From: Henckelia pumila
Lineage: Eukaryota; Streptophyta; Magnoliopsida; Lamiales; Gesneriaceae
DNA: 64,000 nt
Direction: 5' to 3'
Assembly: GCF_033568475.1 (NCBI RefSeq)
Contig: NC_133123.1
Coordinates: forward strand, 133,520,930 to 133,584,929
Part shown: positions 33,917-46,149 of the stretch, one piece after another
How the letters are laid out: each line of letters opens with the position of its first letter
Position numbering within the stretch: position 1 is the stretch's first letter
The notes under the pieces: generated by a model
What the model saw: only the letters and a program-made list of their open reading frames with translations
Told to the model about the DNA's origin: nothing
The model's database searches: none
Translations under genes and position numbers: made by a program

Positions 33917-34270
33917 GAAATCTTCTCCAACTGATGATTCTAGAGGTTGATGTCAGATTTGTGAATCATCGGATCCAGGCGAATTCCGAGGAACAGTAAA
34001 GGCTTAGATTTGAACAATCAGCTCAATATCATCCAAATCATTGGGTGAATTACAAGACAATAAAATAATATTTAGGGTTTCGACAAAACGAAAAGGGAAG
34101 ATAGGGTTTGAGGATATTTTTATTGGAGATGTGAATTGGCACGTGTTTAGCACGTGATGCAGATTTTATTATGTATTTGCTTTAACTTTTTGGAATTTGT
34201 AAACTCATGGGTTATGGCCCATTTTATTTATTTAAGCCCACCTAAGAAATTAAATTGGGTTTCAAATCAT
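33917..34270 (-). other. 5' UTR and promoter region of the R3H gene
   Basis: Upstream of the R3H ATG. No clear TATA box. Contains two CACGTG-like cores (gcacgtgttt and agcacgtgat at about 34139-34157), which could be bZIP/bHLH sites. Confidence 0.35.
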
Positions 34271-34499
34271 TCTAGTTTTTAATATTATTATTATTTTCTA
34301 CAAAGAGAGGGGAGGACGAGTCTCCGATAGATTGATGGATATGTGTGACCAATTGAGTTACAAATTCAGTCTCAGTTCTAATTATTTAAATAAGATATTG
34401 TTTTGCTCTTAGGATTGGGATGGAGGACAAATTATGTATGTGTTTGATCCATAAATTAATTTGCGACATTAATTTATCATTTAATCAATTAAGAATGTT

Positions 34500-35270
34500 A
34501 ATGATAGGCCTCGGTGAATTAAAACCCAATAACTGCAAAGAATTGGTCAACAACTTTCAAAACCCAGAATGCAAGTAATGGAATGGTGAAGTTGGTCACT
34601 CGGAGAACCAGCTCGACTCTCGAGAAACCAAGCAGAGAAAGAAGAGAATATCAAGTCAAAACAGTTACAAGTAGTGAGATGGTGGAGTTAGGCACTCGGG
34701 GAACCTTCGGCACTCGAGGAACCAATCTGAGAAAGATTGAGGAAGACCAAGTCAAAGAAGTTAAAAGTTAGTGTGGTTGTTAATGGGGCTGTAAGTGCTG
34801 CGAGTAGGGGCTCATGAAGGTGTGCAATTGAGAAACTGACTCGGGAACCAGCGTATAAAAGAGGCATTCTTACAGAACAAAAAAAAAAGAACAACCAACA
34901 TTTCAACAATTCCAAGCTCCAAAAGCTCGAATTCTTCATCATATTTCTGCACATTTTCAAAATTTCATCATTGTTTTTGTATTTTTCTAGATTTCCAATA
35001 CATATTTTCAGTCATATTTCGTAGTTCTTCGAGCTCTTCAGCAACATCTTTTATTTTGTTTTATATCAAACACGTGTCATTTTCGAAATTTTAGTAGTAA
35101 TGTTGAAGTTTCAATTGTTATTAAAGATTTTTCTCCAATATTTATAGTGTTCTTTGGCATTTAACCGGTGAAATTGAGACCGACGACGAAATCGAGACTC
35201 ACATTTCGCTTGATTTAGAAGTTAGATTTTATTTTTCATTTTTTTTTGTTTTTTTGTCACGTGAGTATCT
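34500..35270 (+). repeat. Unassigned repeat-like block with its own TATA box
   Basis: Contains internally repeated phrases (ggcactcgggg-aacc / ggcactcgagg-aacc; agtcaaaacagttacaagtag / agtcaaagaagttaaaagtta) followed by gcgTATAAAAGAGGC at about 34852, then a C/T-rich stretch. It looks like a regulatory end of a retroelement or related fossil, broken and without coding sequence. The family is not determined. Confidence 0.3.
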
Positions 35271-35880
35271 GACACGTCTGCAATACACAAAATTCTCCAA
35301 TTTTAATATGCAAACAATATGATATTAACATTCTCATTTTGTTTCCAAAAAAAAACATTCTCAGTTGACTACATCGAATACAATAATATTATACGATTAT
35401 ATTATATATTCATAAATAACACTCGACTTTTGAAAATTAAAGTGGGTTTTATTATCATGTTGCATGTTATACTACGTAATGCAGGTGGATTGAATTGAAT
35501 TGAATTGAATTGAATTGAATTGATGTGCCGCCACTTGAATTTAATTTTAAAAATGTTCGATTCACTCATATATTACATGGTGGAGTTAAACTTCTCATTG
35601 CTCGTCCTTTTGAATAATCTACTAAATTTGATTGTATTATATTTTTCAAGACTTCTCTGTCCGCGGTACAAAAAATTATATATTCCTAGCTCTTAACCTA
35701 TTCTTTTTTTCAAAAAAATTGATTGAATTATTTGCGGGTCATTTATGGCCCAACAATAATTAAGCTATTAGCGGACCCTTTATGACCCACGGGCGTCTAA
35801 TATTTGATCTATTAGAAGATCATTCATGGCCCAACTCATATCATTTGTACTACTTATCCACATCTAAAAAAAACTGATTT
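35271..35880. other. Intergenic DNA
   Basis: Includes a pentanucleotide microsatellite (35484-35522). No gene. Confidence 0.4.
35484..35522 (+). repeat. (TTGAA)n pentanucleotide microsatellite
   Basis: About seven to eight tandem attga/gaatt units; a likely polymorphic marker. Confidence 0.9.
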
Positions 35881-35886
35881 GGTATG

Positions 35887-36288
35887 TTTGGATGCCTAAA
35901 AAATGAAATTTGGATTTGAAATTGAAATTGGATTTTAAATTCATGTAATTCAAATTCAATTTTGGTGTCTCGAAAAAATTTAAATTATATATTGAAATTT
36001 AATAGCATAAAATTTAGGAAAGTGATATTTTGTAAAAAAAAATTAAATTTATAACTAACGCTTATAAATTTATTATTAGAAATAATTTTATTGTTTTTAT
36101 AAACTCAAATTTCATGAAATCCAATGAAATTTGACCAATTTTGTAAAGATTTTACTTAGTTAAATGAAGTTGCATGAAATCACATCAAATACCAATCCTG
36201 TTTTAAAATTTCATTTTACCAAATACCAAACAACATTTGCAAATCCAAATCCCACCAAATTTTCTCCAAATCCAGTCCACCAAACAAA
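35887..36288. mobile_element. MITE-like element of about 400 bp
   Basis: The left end reads GTTTGGATGCC and the right end (minus strand) GTTTGGTGGACTGGATTTGG. Both ends carry several tttggatttg-type subterminal motifs in opposite orientation. Non-coding; the target duplication is not clear. Confidence 0.5.
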
Positions 36289-36940
36289 GTTGCTTTCTAT
36301 TTATTTAATTTTGTATGCAAAAATATTTGATTTATTTTATGGCCAACCTGTAACTAATTTTTAAAAATAATTATTAAAATATTGGATCAATGAGAGCGAG
36401 GAACAAAATAAAGGATTAAAAAAACGACAAAAACGATTTCTATCAAAACAATCAAACATAATAAAAATTATACAATAACTTCTTAGGATATATTTATGCA
36501 CACTAGCAAAAGATGCATATGTTATGCGTGTGTGGTCAATATACATAAACCAAATTGATTGCAGTTTTCTTCGACATAGAAAAAGTGGATTCATTTATTA
36601 ATAATGTGGTAGAATGCAGTTCTCAAAATGTAAAGTAGTTTTTTTTCGTTTTTGTACTACGTTAATAATGTTCCCATATTTTTTTAAAAAAAATTCGTAT
36701 GCAACTCTATATTATTTGCTCTGCTGTTTTTTTTTTTTTTTTGGTGAAGTGGGATAACCAGTCCTAATTTCACAAGAAGCAAATAGTTTTTTTATACAAC
36801 ATGATAAGCATTGAGTTATTTACATATCTAAATTATCTACAATATATTGTTAAGTTACATCATGTTAGAACAACTATCTTGTTATTACCATTTCAAATTG
36901 CAAGTACCATTCTTATTTTTAATTAATTTATTAATTATTT
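36289..36940. other. AT-rich intergenic DNA
   Basis: Includes a T18 run near 36727. No gene seen. Confidence 0.35.
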
Positions 36941-37148
36941 ATTTGGTAACTTATATATGAAAAAAAACTGCTCACAAAATTAAGCAACACATTTTTCAAT
37001 ATTGAAATAACTGTTTTCAGATAACTATCAACATTATTTTTTTTATTTGGTAACATACGTATAAAAAAAACTGCTCACAAAATTAAGCAATATATTTTTA
37101 ATTACTTAAATAAATGTTTTTAGATAGCTTTGAACTCTATTTTTTTTT
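36941..37148 (+). repeat. Tandem duplication, period 104 bp
   Basis: The phrase atttggtaac...ctgctcacaaaattaagcaa starts at 36941 and again at 37045. The second copy shows several substitutions, so the duplication is old. Confidence 0.8.
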
Positions 37149-37990
37149 AAGAGAAAAATAAAAAAATTCTGGGTGGGGGTGGTCCTATGAAAAACACCTC
37201 GGGCGAAGTTTCAAACATAGAGCTTTTTACATTAACTTGAAATTTCAAATATAATTGAGCTATACAAAATTATCCTTCATATTTCGTAATCATGAATTAT
37301 CCCACAAAAAAATCACAATATATTATTCATACTTACAATTAAGGTGCAAATTCAATTTATAAATAATTAGTTCTAACTATTCAAAATTAAACTAAAAAAC
37401 ACTTAATTTTCAAAATCAAGTTTAAAACATCATGCTTCCAATCCACGAATTTTCAACCCCTACATGAAATTAACAGCAAATATTAACATCTAACATGAAA
37501 TTGAAATTAAACTGAATGACTTATAAGTCAAATTTTAGCACAACTAGATAGAGAAAAAATAACTCAAACAACTCAAACGAAGAACTCGAGGCTAAGAAAA
37601 TCAATAATCACGAAAAAACGATGTAAAGCGATCATAGAATGAGAGGTGATGAACAGAGAAACTTTTGAATATATAGCTTTGGACGAGCGTGAATATTTTT
37701 TTTTATAATAATAATTATAATATAATATTTTTTAATAATAGTTATTATAATATAATATTTTTTTAATAATTAATTGGACCTCATTAATATATAATAATTA
37801 TATATATAATAAATATTTTAATAAATTGGAGCCCTGGGAAGCTGCCCGCCCTGAGGCAGGATTGCCCCTGATTTTGGGAGCTCCCGTAAAATTAAGAAAA
37901 ATAAAAAAAATACAAAAGAAATAAGATAATGTCAAATTCTCTAATTCCCCAATGAAAAATATCAAACATAAAAAAAAATTGGATCACAAA
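37149..37990. other. Intergenic DNA, repeat-like
   Basis: 37705-37765 repeats 'ataatataatatttttt-aataat' in tandem. 37835-37885 is a short GC-rich patch (gctgcccgccctgaggcagg...gcccctg) similar in flavour to the retroelement leader at 19110-19220. No gene. Confidence 0.4.
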
Positions 37991-37994
37991 TTCG

Positions 37995-38175
37995 CTAGTA
38001 TATTATTGTGAGTAAATTTTTCATAAGACGGTCTAAAAAATATATATCTATAAATGTAGATCTTTTCGATTCATATTTACAACTAAAAAAATAATATTTT
38101 AAAATAAATTGATTATTTTTAATGAATCAGGTCGGATCATAAATTTTTTTCACAAAATTAATCAGTGAGATAATA
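37995..38175 (+). repeat. Dispersed 'gtgagacggt' repeat, copy C
   Basis: Contains cataagacggtctaaaa and ends near cagtgagataatatcatcg. Degenerate. Confidence 0.4.
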
Positions 38176-38204
38176 TCATCGAATTTTTTTATGTATTATT
38201 ATTA

Positions 38205-38475
38205 TTATCACAAAAACTTTTGTGAGACGATCTTACGGATAAATATTGTAAAACGAATATCTTAATTAGGTCACTCATAATAATATATTACTTTTTATAC
38301 AAAAAGATATCACTCTTTGGGTATAATAACAAGTTTACATATTTCCAAAAACTAGTTAATAGCATAAAACAAAGAAAAAACATGAACAATGTATTTGGAA
38401 CGAAAGAAGTAAATATAAGTAAGTTTGACATATCTCAGTGATAAAAATTCATTTATTCGTGAGATCGTGTAACAA
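38205..38475 (+). repeat. Dispersed 'gtgagacggt' repeat, copy D
   Basis: Starts cacaaaaacttttgtgagacg. The matching inner motif attcgtgagatcgtgtaac lies near 38455, with about 110 bases of unrelated DNA between, probably inserted. Confidence 0.5.
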
Positions 38476-39020
38476 AAAACCAACCAATCTTTCATTATTA
38501 TTATTATATAATTAGAAAGGAAATGGGTGTCAATCAAAAGAGAAAAAAGAACTATTCTAATAATGGCAACAAAGCATATGCGAGAATTAAATGGCTCGTG
38601 CGACCCATCAAGTCAGCTAGTGTAGGCACGTGTATAAGTGTGCCCCAGTGCTCAGCACTCGTGCCCCCAACCAAATCATACTTATAACCGCTACAGCACG
38701 ACGTACAAATCCTTGATGCTTGTTCTTTCCTCCATTCAAGAAACCTTAATTTGACACACCCCATTCGTTATTGCGGAATGCGTCGCACCTTTCCACGCCA
38801 ACCTTATCATCATATAACATTATTGGTAAGCACCAATAAAAAAAATTATTATTTTGTTCTTAAATCTGATATCCCATATGTATTGTGCGATTTTTTGTTG
38901 ATGAAAATCGGTTTTTCGAAGTCGTATAATGTTTTTACAGATAGGACGGATCGAGTTCATTAATGTTAAGGTTCGAGGTCATAAAAAAAATAAAAAAAGA
39001 AAATATAAATGGATATTGGT
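38476..39020. other. Upstream region of the MFSD14-like gene
   Basis: No gene. Distal promoter region. Confidence 0.35.
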
Positions 39021-39023
39021 GTC

Positions 39024-39030
39024 TATAAAT
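39024..39030 (+). promoter_or_regulatory. TATA box of the MFSD14-like gene
   Basis: TATAAAT in gtctataaatgag, 205 bp before the start codon. Confidence 0.5.
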
Positions 39031-39228
39031 GAGGAGTTGGGTTGAAAGTGAAACTAACTCAACAACAATTGATTCCAAGATCACACACATACCACCTGAT
39101 GCTACAGTCTGATTAATGCGAAGTGTCCTTTATCAAGAACCACCAATCCAAATCAATCACACACTCATCCTTCCCCAAAGACACGGACAAAAAGTGTGAA
39201 AAGATTGTATTTTTGCAGGAGATCAATA

Positions 39229-42200
39229 ATGGGTCGTTGTTGGGAAGGCATGAAAGAGCTTCGGCCGTTGATTCACCTTCTGTTGCCACTGTGTGTGCAC
39301 TGGGTTGCGGAAGAGATGACTGTTTCTGTGCTTGTTGATGTCACTACTAATGCTCTTTGCCCTGGCCAGAAGACCTGCCCCGAAGCTATATATATCAATG
39401 GCCTACAGCAAACTGTTAGTGTTTTGACATGTATTTTTTATCAATTTTTTCTTCTGTTTGTGAAATTTGCTTGATTTAGGAGTTGGGGTGGGAAATCCTT
39501 TGAAACATTCTTGATGTATATTTCCCTTTTCCGGTTTATGTTGATCTGATGATTGATTAGGTGTTTGTTAATTGTTAGTGCCTTGAATAAAGAGTGACTC
39601 TTCATGAATCCTGCGGTATGTATAGGTCCATTTGTTAGTAGTGTAAGAAATCAGCACAAGATATCTAGGCAAACAACCGATGATAAGTCAGCTGATTCTT
39701 TGAGTTTTGAAGGTTTAGTTTTGCTGCATATGTTTTCTCTTCCACTGATTCTTGGGGTGCTGCCTGGGCAAGCGAGCGAAGTTGTCCCTGAAAGTAAACT
39801 TGTTTAAGAATTTCGTTTCTAAAGGTGGCAAATACGATTTCATTAGTGTCAATTGGATTTTTTTCCCTTTATTAGTTAGCCTTTATATGCAGAGGGATGA
39901 TATAAGAATTGAACCTTCCATGGATGGACAAGCCACAAAAGAATCAACTTTTTCTATGGGATACAAACAACTTTTATTGAGTACATTTTTCTTTCCTCGA
40001 GGTTTAGGCCATCTTTTGTGTTTGTAGGTTGTTGGGATATTCAAGATGATAGTTCTTCCGCTGTTAGGTCAGCTGGCAGACGAGTCTGGGCGTAAACCGA
40101 TGCTTCTTCTCACTTGTTCGACCACCATTGTGCCTTTCAGTATGTTTTCTTCAGACAGTTTCATTATCTCCATGACATTAAAAAATATGGGCTTCTGTAT
40201 GATACACATTTTAAATTTTTTGAGTATTTGGATTTCATTGTATTACGTTCTGCAGCTTTACTTGCTATTGATCAATCGAGAGGCTCGGTATATGCTTACT
40301 ATATTCTCCGGACGATATCTTACATCATAAGCCAGGGGAGCATTTTCTGCATTTCGGTTGCATATGCAGTAAGTTCTTATTTGCATATTTTTTCATTTAT
40401 GTATTCTTGGCTTCTCCTCCTATTCCAAGATTAGTTTCGTTTCCTCTCCCGCAACACAAGAATTCTAGCCCATTACTGCTGGAACTACTTGAAATTTTAT
40501 CTCTTTCCTCCTCGCAGGCCGATGTTGTGGATGAAGAACGAAGAGCTGCAGCTTTTAGTTGGATAACGGGCCTGTTTTCTGCATCACATGTTGTTGGCAA
40601 CATTCTTGCAAGATTTCTTCCCGAAGATTACATTTTCGAGGCATGCTCATGTTGTCAAATTAAAAGCCTCTCGATTTTTATCTGTCGTTTACTTCTTACT
40701 TATGTGATTAAACTTCTAATTTCAGGTGTCAATTGGTCTATTGATCTTTGTTCCAGTTTACATGATACTGTTTCTGTCAGAAACAGTGAGGCCTATTATG
40801 AGAACTGACCGGCGTATCCCTTATTTGAAAAAAGCTTTTAAAGCTGTTCAAGATCGATATTACTCAATGAAGAATGCGGTATATGTTGTTACCAGCAGGT
40901 ATTGTGGTGCTTTCTTTTTGTAGCAAAAGCAATGGGAATTTTACTTGATCGAAGTCCAAGAAAAAAATTCTTCACAGGGTAATATGCTTACTAAAATATT
41001 GGTTGTTTTCTATACAGTCCAACGCTGAAGTGCATTTCCCTTGTTTCCTTCTTCTATGAATTGGGAATGTCTGGAATCAGCAGTGTCCTGTTGGTATGTC
41101 TCAGACTCTGAAATGACCGATATTTCGCCAGTGATGCCGTTTAATTTCATTCAGTCTATGTTTTTGTTTGACAATAGTTGCAAAAGAATATTTTATTTCG
41201 AGCATTTGTTTGGATTTACACTAGAAATTGTTGAATTGGATACTGTAAACTGTGATCATAACACCGAAAAATCTGTCATTCTCTATGATCGGCGTGGAAA
41301 TAAAAGTTGTATAAATAAATTCTGTAAGTTTGCAATGTAAATAATTTGATTACTGGAAGGATGCTTAAAAATTATTTGAATTTTGTCTCCTTAAATTTGC
41401 AGTACTATTTGAAGTCCACATTTAGTTTTAACAAAAACCAATTATCAGAAATCTTAATGATGGTGGGAGTAGGGTCGATTTTTTCTCAGGTACTTAGTGA
41501 TACTCTTCCAATTTTTTGTTTCTTTGATTCTGATAATGAAAATAATTCAGCTTATCTCTATCTCCTTTCGTCGCATGCTTCAAGATTCTGGTTCTGCCTA
41601 TACTCTATCCACTAGTAGGAGAAAAAGTGATCCTCTCTGCAGCCTTGCTCGCATCTGTAGCATATGTAAGTTAATGCGATAATCACAATGCTAAAAACTG
41701 TGGGTTTAAATTCAGCAGATAATGCTTATTATTATTTTGTGCCTGAAAGAAAATGGTCTAACGGGGAGCTTTATTCGTGCAGGGACTACTATATGGCTTG
41801 GCATGGGGACCATGGGTGCGTCCTGTTTTCTTTGTTGCAAGTTAATATCAGTGATAACTTATAAAATTTATATTTCACAGTTATTTGCTGTGTTGCTTTT
41901 ATATTGCATACGATACTTGAAATTTTATTTCTAACTGGTGGCGGACTCAGCATAAGCTCGAAAATGTGTTGAGATTTATCTGTTCACTTGAGACTGTGAG
42001 CAACATTATCTTCTTGATAGTTGTTTGACTGAAAGTTGTTGCTGAATATAGGTGCCGTATTTGAGTGCTTCTTTTGGAGTTATCTATGTCCTTGTGAAAC
42101 CCTCTGTAAGCACTTCCCCTCAACTCTGGTATTTGGTAAAAAAATTATGTTAAGGATTTCCACATTCATTTTCGCTTTATGTTTACAGACTTATGCAATT

Positions 42201-43073
42201 ATATCAAAGGCATCAAATTCAGCAGATCAGGTTAGTCTCCACTGCCAAACACTTAATTTTCAGGAGCAAATCTCAAAGTAAAATTAATGCTTGGATCATG
42301 TAATTTCTAATACCACACATATATTTTGGATTTCGCTTTCATGCGTCGTGAGGAATCGTGGAATTTAGCTGATGGCGGGTGAAGATTTCAGTTAATAAAA
42401 AAGTATACCAGTATCCCTAAACTGCATAGCTCCGCGCTCAATAAACAGTAGTTACCACATGAAAGTACCACACAAGAAATCTGGAACCTCAGATTGTGAT
42501 TTTGGACGAAAAGTTCATAGAAATATAGCCAGAAAAAAGCTTCAACAATCATTGGGGTCTTTAAGTTCTGCTATACATATGCAAAAACAATTCAGATATT
42601 GTCTCTCCCTAGCAATTTTTAAATGTAAGATAATCATACTAGCTCATTCTAAATCAGGGGAAAGCGCAAGGATTCATAGCCGGTGTTCAATCCATTGCAA
42701 GTTTGCTTTCTCCACTCGCGATAAGTCCACTTACCAGTATGTCCCTATACTTGTTCTATCATTCTTGAAACAAAAATGCATCCCTTTTTCTCGATTTTCT
42801 CAAGCCACCATTTCTGGTCTTGTTGCAGCATGGTTTCTATCTAGCAACGCGCCTTTCAACTGTAAAGGTTTCAGTATCATTGTTGCATCTCTGAGCATGG
42901 TAACTCGACTTCTGTCTTCCAAGAATGGCTCTGTGTCTTGCTATGAGTCTAATGTCACATTGTGTTTTCAGGTGGTTTCGTTATGCTTCTCTTTCACATT
43001 AAAACTAGACGCCCCGCGTGACAAGAATTTAGACGATGGAGCAGAAAACATCGAAGCACCACTTTTGTCGTAA
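39229..43073 (+). CDS. MFS transporter, MFSD14/HIAT1-like
   Basis: Fourteen exons: 39229-39414, 40028-40139, 40256-40368, 40518-40640, 40726-40898, 41018-41093, 41403-41489, 41585-41665, 41783-41815, 42052-42105, 42189-42230, 42658-42736, 42829-42899 and 42972-43073. They join without a break into 443 residues. The start is [20 protein letters not shown]. The MFS signature loop between helices 2 and 3 is [11 protein letters not shown]. Later blocks are [51 protein letters not shown] and the acidic, dileucine-like end NIEAPLLS. This fits the plant homologues of hippocampus-abundant-transcript/tetracycline-type transporters, with about 12 membrane helices. The substrate is not established. Intron 4 begins GAG|GCATGC, a GC donor needed to join YIFE to VSIGLLIF. 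Exon 9 is a 33-base micro-exon. Everything seen suggests a functional gene. Confidence 0.92.
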
Positions 43074-43878
43074 GGATTCGGGATATGTCTTCATGTCTTG
43101 GCAGCTCTATGCCTATCCATATAGTCGAAATGGTGGAGAAAGAGAATGGGAGAATGTTTCATGTTTGTTCCGAGGACATAAAAGTTCCGTACAGTGGAAT
43201 AGAGTTAGGAAATAGCCAAATAGGAATAGTTTTTCTGTAGTCATGAATATTTTCACCCGATTTGGGCGTAGTTATAAATTATTATTATTATTGGTTTATC
43301 AATAAAAATAAATAATTTAATTTTCAGTAAAAGTAAGTGTGCATGCATTTAATGAGAAAAATTCAATTCAAATATCTATCTAGATCAATAAAAGAAGAGT
43401 ATTCAAAATATATCCCTAAACATTATTTTATATCAGAATCTTACTCTACAAATGTTTATTGTAAAGTATTAAATATCCATATTTTAATTTTATATTTTTC
43501 CTCTGAAAACTGAAATATCCCTTGAAATTTTAAACATAGATTAAATATTGTTTTTTCTTATCTCTAATTCTAATACGTTTAAAAATGTATATATATATAA
43601 AAAATCAAGCTATAACATATGATTTCGAAAATCAAATCAACTTAATCGAATGGGTAGGCCAGCAGTTGGAACTACTAAAAACTTTTAAAATAATTTATAA
43701 TAATTTTTTATGTTATGAATATTATAATTATTTAATCTAAAATTTTGAAAGTATAGATAAAATAATTTATTAGGATAAGATATATATAAGATGTAGATTT
43801 ATTATAATATGTTTAATGATATTTTTTTATTAAATAAAGCTAATAGCTCTAAAGCCTTCAAATTTAATAATATATATA
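43074..43878. other. 3' flank and AT-rich intergenic DNA
   Basis: MFSD14-like 3' UTR with aataaaaataaat at about 43300, then AT-rich DNA. No gene. Confidence 0.4.
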
Positions 43879-44116
43879 CTAGTACTCTACGCACTCGTTG
43901 CGTGCTTGTACAATCTTTTTTAATTAATTTGGTTTATATTAAAATAGGAGTAATTTCATAATTATAGAAAATAATTAGGGGTTAACTGCAATTCAAATTG
44001 GATGAGTCAAATGATAAATATCAAAATACATAGGGGTGGTTGTAGAATTAAGGAAAACGCCACACCAACATACTATTTTGTCTCTATTTAGCTTATTTTT
44101 AATATAATAGTATGGA
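43879..44116 (-). mobile_element. Non-autonomous Helitron, 238 bp, copy 1
   Basis: Read on the minus strand it starts TCCATACTATTATATTAAAA after an A and ends with the hairpin GCACGCAACGAGTGCGT, a short spacer and CTAG, followed by T. This is the A|TC...CTRR|T layout of Helitrons. The interior is about 75-80% similar by eye to copy 2. Confidence 0.65.
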
Positions 44117-44161
44117 TATACTATAATGTAGATTTTTGTTTTGAGTCAACTATAATATAGA

Positions 44162-44443
44162 TTAGTGCTTCTACGCACAACTTACGTGCTTTTATTATTA
44201 TTATTTTTAATTAATTTGATTTATATTAAAAAAGAGATAACTTCATAATTATAAAAAAATAATTAGGGGTCATACTGCAATTGAAATTGGTAAGGGTCAA
44301 ATGATAAATATCTAAACAAATAAGGATGATTGTGCAATTAAGCAAACAAAATAGTGAAAAAAAATAAAAAAATGGAAAAAATGAACCACACCACGGTACG
44401 GGTTCGGGCGGGTTTGGGCGGAACTTTAATAAGATGGTATAGA
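44162..44443 (-). mobile_element. Non-autonomous Helitron, 282 bp, copy 2
   Basis: On the minus strand it starts TCTATACCATCTTATTAAAG after A and ends with the hairpin GCACGTAAGTTGTGCGT and CTAA before T. Same orientation as copy 1, 45 bp away. The interior shares taattaatttgatttatatt and the 'aattaggggt...actgcaatt...aaattggta-gggtcaaatgataaatat' blocks. Confidence 0.65.
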
Positions 44444-45017
44444 TATATAACTTATTTATATCATGGTTATTTACGTTCCAAAAAATTTAATATCATTCCA
44501 TTTTATCTATTAATTTTCTTCTAGACAAGACTGCCCCTGTTTTACTTTCTTTATACAATAAAATCTCTATTTAGTATTTACTTTTAAAAACAACACTCTA
44601 AAATGCAGTAGTTTTGGTCGTCATAATTTCTCTTCATATGCAAATAAAATATAAAATAACAATTTCTTAACCCTAAAATAGTTTATTATTCATATTTTGT
44701 CTCAAGAATTTGTAGGGGTATACAAAATATTATTTAAATTTTTTTTTATGAAACACATAAAAATTACGGGCTTTACAAATTTTAAAGTTAATTTTTTAGT
44801 TATCAAATTAGATTATTTTTTGCAAATCATATAATGCATAGTCTAGTGATTAGAGAATGATTACAATGGCATAAATATATTTTTTGAATTATATTCGTTT
44901 CATATAAATTCACACTAAACATTAAAATAAATTATCGCTAAGCTATTTTATTGTTCAGAAGAATATTGGCACCATTACATATTCTTCACAATCAAGTAAC
45001 GTTGTTGCTCATTGACA
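44444..45017. other. AT-rich spacer between Helitrons and MULE
   Basis: No gene or repeat recognised. Confidence 0.35.
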
Positions 45018-46149
45018 TTAATTTTTGGATAATGCTATGTGTACATAGAGTCTTACATAAAAGGTTACACGCCCTATTAAATTAGAAAATCATCTCAAAA
45101 TTCTTTTAAAATTTCTTTCTTTTCAGCCTACAATTTTTTTTCTTGCTCAAAAAAACTTTTCACTAAAATATTATTTTTTATTTGATTACTTACTTATAGA
45201 ATTAATTTTACCGAATTCAACAAACGACATTATTTTATAAAATTTTAAAAATTAATTATGAAAAAATATTTTTTGTTTTACTGAGTTCAACAAAAAAAAT
45301 AATTTTATTTTTTTATAGTAAATAACTAAATATATTTTAAATTTTTTAAAATTAAACTTTAAAATTTAAATCATATATAAATGAGATTTTATTATTATGT
45401 ATTTAAATTAAAATATATTTATCATTATTATATGTAATAATTAATATTTTTTTTAAACCAAATAAAAAATAAAATCATATAGGTTTGAGTTGATCAGGTT
45501 AGTTGAGTTCGGGTCGGTAGTTATTGATTTATTCGGGTTTGGTTTGAGAAATTTTAAAAAAAATTGTATTTATTTATAGCATTAAGAAATATTTACTATA
45601 TTTTTATATATTGTATGTTTGGAAAAAAAAATGATTTTATATTGTATCATAGATTTTCAACATGTAATAATTATTTTGTAAAATATTTATTTTTAAAAAT
45701 ATTTTTTTATTTTGTGTAGTAAGTATATTTTAAATTTCGTACAATTAAAAAAAATTCAAATTTAAATTATATAGAACTATATAAGTGAGATTTTTTTTAT
45801 TATATATGCATGTAAATCAAAATATATTGATTATTATTATGTGTATTTAATTATTTTGTTAAAAATAAAAAAAATCAAATATTTTGGGTCCAACTCAAAC
45901 CCCAAAACCTCAATATTAATCTGATAATTTTTTGGTTAACTCGGGTCGGGTTCAATTTTAACAACCATAAAACTGCACAATAAATAATAAAATAAAAAAT
46001 AATAATGTTTTTGTTAAGAGTTTTTTTAGCAAGACAAACAAATATAAATAAAGATATTTTAAAATGATTTTGAAATACTTTCCTAATTTATAAATTGTGT
46101 AACCTTCTATGTAAGATTCTATATACATATAGCATTATCCTTAATTTTT
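45018..46149. mobile_element. Non-autonomous MULE with long TIRs and a perfect 9-bp target duplication
   Basis: The element proper is 45027-46140 (1114 bp). Both ends start GGATAATGCTATGTG/GGATAATGCTATATG and stay alignable for about 90 bases (cttacataaaaggttacac against cttacatagaaggttacac, then aaattag, caaaat, ttttaaaat). The flanks are identical: TTAATTTTT at 45018-45026 and 46141-46149. A 9-bp duplication and long TIRs are the hallmarks of Mutator-like elements. The inside is AT-rich, has a second inverted motif (gagttgatcaggttagttgag / ggttaactcgggtcggg), and encodes no transposase. Confidence 0.8.

Noticed and set aside
40046-40434. Overlapping ORFs around MFSD14-like exons 2 and 3
   Set aside because: They run through introns. 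The exon model 40028-40139 and 40256-40368 gives the conserved protein.
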